In this document: positions 57,632 to 60,599 of the stretch, piece by piece
Layout of the letters: the number at the start of each line of letters is the position of its first letter
Position numbering within the stretch: the first letter of the stretch is position 1
Assembly (NCBI GenBank): GCA_910577525.1
Contig: CAJTLI010000016.1
Coordinates: 1 to 60,599, forward strand
Direction: 5' to 3'
DNA: 60,599 nt
Source of the DNA: an uncultured Oscillospiraceae bacterium
GTDB lineage: Bacteria; Bacillota; Clostridia; Oscillospirales; Oscillospiraceae
The notes under the pieces: generated by a model
What the model was told of the DNA's origin: nothing
Seen by the model: the letters and a program-made list of their open reading frames with translations, nothing else
The model's database searches: none
Made by a program: the position numbers and the translations under genes

Positions 57632-59251
57632 TTAGAACTTCCAGGTGATCGACACGTTCTGCTGGCCTGTGTCCGGGTGCTTCTCGCCGATCTCGATGCG
57701 GTCAATCAGGCCCACCACCAGTTCCCGGGGGACGGTTTCCAGCTTGAGCAGCTCCCGGGCCCGTTCCATCAGGTCTGTCTGCTGCTGGTCATCCTCCCGC
57801 TGGGCCAGTTCCTCCCCGATGTGCGCCAGCCGCCGCTCCAGGCGGCTCTTTTCCTCCAGAAAGGACTGGTTCAGTTCCAAAAATTGGCTCTCGCTGAGAA
57901 TGCCAGACACCTTGTCTAAATACATCGTTTTGAGGGCCTGACTTCGTTTTTCCAGCTGGGCGGTCAAGGATTTTTGTTCCTGTTTCAATGCCTCCCGACG
58001 GGTGTCCTTCTGGGGCTGGAGGTCGCTGGAGTCCAATTCGTAATAGGTCTGGACGTAGTAGCGGATGCGGTCGGATACCAGGTCGATGAGCTGGTCCAGC
58101 CGGACGGAGTGGCGGGTGCACAGGCGCTGCTTGCCGCTGTCGGCGTACAGCTTACAGCGCAGGTAGCTTTGCTTGCCGTTGGAGCACTTGCTCATGGTGG
58201 AGCCGCAGCCGGCGCACTTCACCAGCCCGGACAGAAGGTGGGCCTCGCCGGAGCCGTCGGTTTTGGTGCGGAGCTTGAGGGAACGCTGGACGGCGTCAAA
58301 GGTGGCCGGGTCGATGATGGGCTCATGGGTGCCCTCGACGCGATACCACTCGCTCTCCGGGGTGTCGATGACCACCTTGGATTTGTAGCTCACCTTTTTC
58401 CGGCGGCCTTGGACCATTACCCCGGTGTACATCTCGTTGGTAAGGATGCGGCCCACCGTCACCTTGTTCCACAGGCCGAAGTCGTTTTTCATGGGGTGGT
58501 TGCAAGTCCAGCCCCGCTCGGCCTTGTAGCGGGTGGGGCTGGGAATTCCCTGCTGATTGAGTAGGTAGGCGATGTTTTGCCGCCCGTGACCCTCCAGCGA
58601 CAGCTGGAAAATCTGCCGCACCACCTCCGCCGCCTCGGGGTCGGGAATGATGTGGTTTTTGTCCGCCGGGTCCTTTTGATAGCCGTAGATGGGGAAGCCG
58701 CCGATGTACTTGCCCTCCCGCCGCTTCAGGTCGAACACCATGCGGACGTTCTCCGACAGGTCTTCCAAGTACCACTCGTTCACCAGGCCGTTGATCTGCC
58801 GGGCTTTCTTGTTACCTTTTACCTCGGTGTCGGCGTTGTCCGCCACGGCGATGAACCGGATGCCCCAGATGGGAAACAGGCCGTGGATATATTTCTCCAC
58901 CAGCTCCATGTCCCGGGTGAACCGGGACTGGGACTTGCACAGGATGACTTGAAATTTTTTCTGCCTGGCGGCCCGAATCATGCGGTTGAAGTCCGGGCGG
59001 CCGCTGTCGACGCCGGAGAAGTCCTCATCGCAGTAGATGGCGTAGATGTCCCAGCCGTGTTCGATGGCGTAATGAGTCAAAAGAGATTTTTGGTTCTGGA
59101 TGCTCTCGGATTCGGGCTGGTGTTTGTCCTCGTCCTCCTTGCTCAGCCGTGTATAGATCGCGCAAAGGATTTGCTGCACCTCCTCAAAAGCGTAACCGCC
59201 CGATGCGATCGGAACAGCCGGGCCGTAAGGCTTGATCTGAACCGCCCGCAA
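57632..59251 (-). CDS. Large serine recombinase
   Basis: 539 aa. The resolvase-like N-terminal domain has the catalytic Ser37 in CAIYTRLSKED, and arginines in KSQSRFTRDM; QVILCKSQSRF is typical. The recombinase domain follows (YGYQKDPADKNHIIPDPEAAEVVRQIF; RILTNEMYTGVMVQG), then a zinc ribbon (VKCAGCGSTMSKC ... YLRC) and a long coiled coil (about 410-500). This is the architecture of integrases and transposases of clostridial ICEs and Tn4451-type elements. The start is uncertain: TTG 59251 is used, but GAGGAGG (about 59180) lies before ILCAIYTRL without a normal start codon, hinting that the first residues are fused or exchanged. No other mobile-element genes are seen. Confidence 0.85.
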   Translation of the reverse strand: MRAVQIKPYGPAVPIASGGYAFEEVQQILCAIYTRLSKEDEDKHQPESESIQNQKSLLTHYAIEHGWDIYAIYCDEDFSGVDSGRPDFNRMIRAARQKKFQVILCKSQSRFTRDMELVEKYIHGLFPIWGIRFIAVADNADTEVKGNKKARQINGLVNEWYLEDLSENVRMVFDLKRREGKYIGGFPIYGYQKDPADKNHIIPDPEAAEVVRQIFQLSLEGHGRQNIAYLLNQQGIPSPTRYKAERGWTCNHPMKNDFGLWNKVTVGRILTNEMYTGVMVQGRRKKVSYKSKVVIDTPESEWYRVEGTHEPIIDPATFDAVQRSLKLRTKTDGSGEAHLLSGLVKCAGCGSTMSKCSNGKQSYLRCKLYADSGKQRLCTRHSVRLDQLIDLVSDRIRYYVQTYYELDSSDLQPQKDTRREALKQEQKSLTAQLEKRSQALKTMYLDKVSGILSESQFLELNQSFLEEKSRLERRLAHIGEELAQREDDQQQTDLMERARELLKLETVPRELVVGLIDRIEIGEKHPDTGQQNVSITWKF

Positions 59252-59296
59252 AAGCGCGCCAGAACCAGAAGCGTCCCGGCGCGTTGGGCGCGGGCA

Positions 59297-59410
59297 TTAT
59301 TGGCCCAGGGCTTTGGCAAGCCAAGCCGTGACAGTTTGCTGGATGGCCTGACCGGGAGATTCCGTGCGCGCCGGGTGGTGCTCTGTGATAACCGGGACTT
59401 GGGCTTTCAT
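59297..59410 (-). CDS. 37-aa ORF upstream of the serine recombinase
   Basis: ATG at 59410 with GGAGGCGATGTT (SD spacing 7) opens MKAQVPVITEHHPARTESPG and ends WLAKALGQ. The good SD and the position 45 nt before the recombinase frame favour real translation. It may be a leader peptide or the remnant of a recombination-accessory protein. No domain recognised. Confidence 0.45.
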   Translation of the reverse strand: MKAQVPVITEHHPARTESPGQAIQQTVTAWLAKALGQ

Positions 59411-59490
59411 AACATCGCCTCCAGACAAACTGTATGCGGACATATCCCGGGACATGAGAATGGCGCAGAATTCCGCGGGATGCCGAGGAC

Positions 59491-59511
59491 GCGTTGAATC
59501 AGTGCTTCCTT
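59491..59511. repeat. Solo end of the MITE-like element
   Basis: GCGTTGAATCAGTGCTTCCTT matches the right terminus of copies A/B (GCATTGAATCAG...CTTCCT) but the rest of the element is absent. It marks the right side of the recombinase region, opposite the truncated ATPase. Confidence 0.6.
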
Positions 59512-59579
59512 CATTTCACGGCGTGTCCCGTTCAGAGTTTTACAGCGCCCGCTTTTTGTCACGAGAAGGAATATGACGC

Positions 59580-59608
59580 TTGCATGAAATGGAAAAATAG
59601 ACTATACT
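59580..59608 (+). promoter_or_regulatory. Promoter of the 3-hydroxyacyl-CoA dehydrogenase gene
   Basis: TTGCAT and TATACT with 17-bp spacing, 29 nt upstream of the ATG. Confidence 0.7.
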
Positions 59609-59637
59609 TTTTCTACCAAAATGAGGAGGGAACAGCT

Positions 59638-60582
59638 ATGTACAAAAAAATTGTCGTGGCGGGCGGCGGCGTCTTGGGGAGCCAGATCGCGTTCCAGGCG
59701 GCCTACTGCGGGTTCGACGTGACCATCTGGCTGCGCAGCCAGGGGAGTATCGGCCGGACCCAGCCCAAACTGGACCATTTGAAGGAGGTCTATCTGGACA
59801 CCATCGAAAAGATGTCCGGCCCCGAGGGAAAAACGCCCGGAGTGTGGGCCAGAGGCATCGCGGAATACGACTCCTTTGACAAGGACGCCTGTATCGCTCA
59901 GACCAACCGGGCCTACGAGAATCTCAAGCTGGAGCTGGACATGGCGAAGGCGGTGGAGGACGCAGACCTGGTCATCGAGTCCATGGCGGAGAACGTGGAG
60001 GAAAAAACGGCCTTCTATAAAAAGCTTGCCGGGCTTCTGCCGGCAAAGACGGTGCTTGTCACCAACTCCTCCACCCTGCTGCCCTCCAAGTTCGCCAAGG
60101 CCACAGGCCGGCCGGATCGGTTCCTGTCCCTCCACTTCGCCAACTCCATCTGGAAGAACAACATGACGGAGGTGATGGCCCAGGCCCAGACGGAGCAGAA
60201 ATATTTTGACCAGGTCATGGAGTTCGCCCAGGCGATTCGCATGATCCCCCTGCCGGTCCGCAAGGAGAAGTCGGGCTATCTGCTCAACTCCATGCTGGTG
60301 CCGCTGCTGTTTTCCGGCATGGACCTGTATGTCAACGGCGTGTCCGACCCGGAGAGCATCGACAAAGCCTGGGTGCTGGGCACCGGCGCGCCCAAAGGGC
60401 CGTTCCAGATTTTGGACACGGTGGGGCTGACCACCGCCCACAATATCGTGAAGATGTACCTGAAGGTCCCCTCCTTCCTGGCCCCCTATAATTTTAAGGG
60501 CATGGACAAAATGCTTCGGGAATACATTGACGCGGGCAAGCTGGGCATGGCATCCGGCGAGGGATTCTACAAGTACAAGTGA
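59638..60582 (+). CDS. 3-hydroxyacyl-CoA dehydrogenase family protein
   Basis: A 314-aa NAD-dependent dehydrogenase. The Rossmann site is KKIVVAGGGVLGSQIAFQAA (residues 3-22); VIESMAENVEEKTAFYKKL, TNSSTLLPSKFA and the catalytic His in FLSLHFANSIWKN follow, with the Glu in TEVMAQ. The C-terminal helical domain has the NSMLVPLLFSGMDLYVNGVSD and GPFQILDTVGLTTA segments. It differs from the usual butyrate-pathway enzyme (HFFNPVP motif), so the substrate may be other than 3-hydroxybutyryl-CoA. ATG at 59638 is chosen for GAGGAGG; the longer frame upstream contains the promoter. It is monocistronic as far as the window shows. Confidence 0.88.
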   Translation: MYKKIVVAGGGVLGSQIAFQAAYCGFDVTIWLRSQGSIGRTQPKLDHLKEVYLDTIEKMSGPEGKTPGVWARGIAEYDSFDKDACIAQTNRAYENLKLELDMAKAVEDADLVIESMAENVEEKTAFYKKLAGLLPAKTVLVTNSSTLLPSKFAKATGRPDRFLSLHFANSIWKNNMTEVMAQAQTEQKYFDQVMEFAQAIRMIPLPVRKEKSGYLLNSMLVPLLFSGMDLYVNGVSDPESIDKAWVLGTGAPKGPFQILDTVGLTTAHNIVKMYLKVPSFLAPYNFKGMDKMLREYIDAGKLGMASGEGFYKYK

Positions 60583-60599
60583 AAAACGGGCGGGGCGGC

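Noticed and set aside
59494..59637. 48-residue N-terminal extension of the 3-hydroxyacyl-CoA dehydrogenase
   Set aside because: It overlaps the promoter and the solo repeat end; the Rossmann fold starts right at the ATG with SD at 59638.
1..60599. CRISPR array
   Set aside because: No regularly spaced direct repeats of 25-40 bp were found; the palindromic repeats are scattered singly in intergenic gaps.

Overview
The window is about 60.6 kb of GC-rich DNA from what looks like a strictly anaerobic, gut-type member of the Bacillota, most likely an Oscillospiraceae relative (Flavonifractor, Intestinimonas or Lawsonibacter type). This rests on the high GC content combined with Firmicutes-style Shine-Dalgarno sites and sigma-A promoters, a Spo0A C-terminal domain, stand-alone PurH/PurO-type late purine enzymes, a FapA/DUF342 protein, CsaB, and the anaerobic purine/uric acid degradation gene set. 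No tRNA, rRNA or CRISPR array was recognised. The genus is an inference.

Layout. 1-4.3 kb is accessory DNA: a decayed IS3 transposase, an ECF-type sigma factor with a DUF4367 membrane partner and a secreted protein, a coupled HTH / orphan Spo0A-C pair with a 0A-box-like site upstream, and a 168 bp terminal-inverted-repeat element. 4.3-11.3 kb is a divergent module: VWA protein and macro-domain/HTH protein on the minus strand, and a TerB-N protein, a BrxD-like ATPase and an Lhr/BrxHI-like helicase on the plus strand. It resembles Ter-linked or BREX-type DNA-processing and defence cassettes.

11.3-30.1 kb is the purine catabolic region. One minus-strand operon runs ygeX-ygeY-ygeW-arcC-hydA-mocA from a clear promoter at 18.5 kb. 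A second runs ssnA-ygfK-xdhD and continues into a metal-chelate-type ABC transporter. A YheO-PAS/HTH regulator is divergent from ssnA, and an NCS2 purine permease and a RidA protein follow. Several genes here look damaged: a 1-nt frameshift in hydA, an internal deletion plus frameshift in ygfK, and in-frame internal deletions in both the FecCD permease and the NCS2 permease. The cluster is either decaying or partly misassembled.

30.4-34.6 kb is a signalling group: a V4R sensor, a degenerate GGDEF protein, a stand-alone receiver and FapA. 34.8-42.9 kb is the de novo purine operon, read purE-C-F-M-N-O-(58-aa membrane protein)-H-D on the minus strand, behind a promoter, a structured leader and an intrinsic terminator placed directly before purE (a probable attenuator or riboswitch). 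Purine breakdown and purine synthesis thus lie side by side, and both operons carry the same two families of REP-like palindromes between genes.

43.1-57 kb is mostly core genome: two glycosyltransferases with CsaB between them (cell wall polymer), a PAP2 phosphatase, TcdA, a foldase-type PPIase, a probable 6S RNA, a zinc-ribbon membrane protein, a DUF1292 protein, lysC, hom and a class A PBP with an inserted zinc-ribbon-like segment. 57.2-59.5 kb is a recombination scar: an ATPase gene cut after 90-odd codons, a large serine recombinase with a 37-aa upstream ORF, and a fragment of the inverted-repeat element. The window ends with a 3-hydroxyacyl-CoA dehydrogenase.
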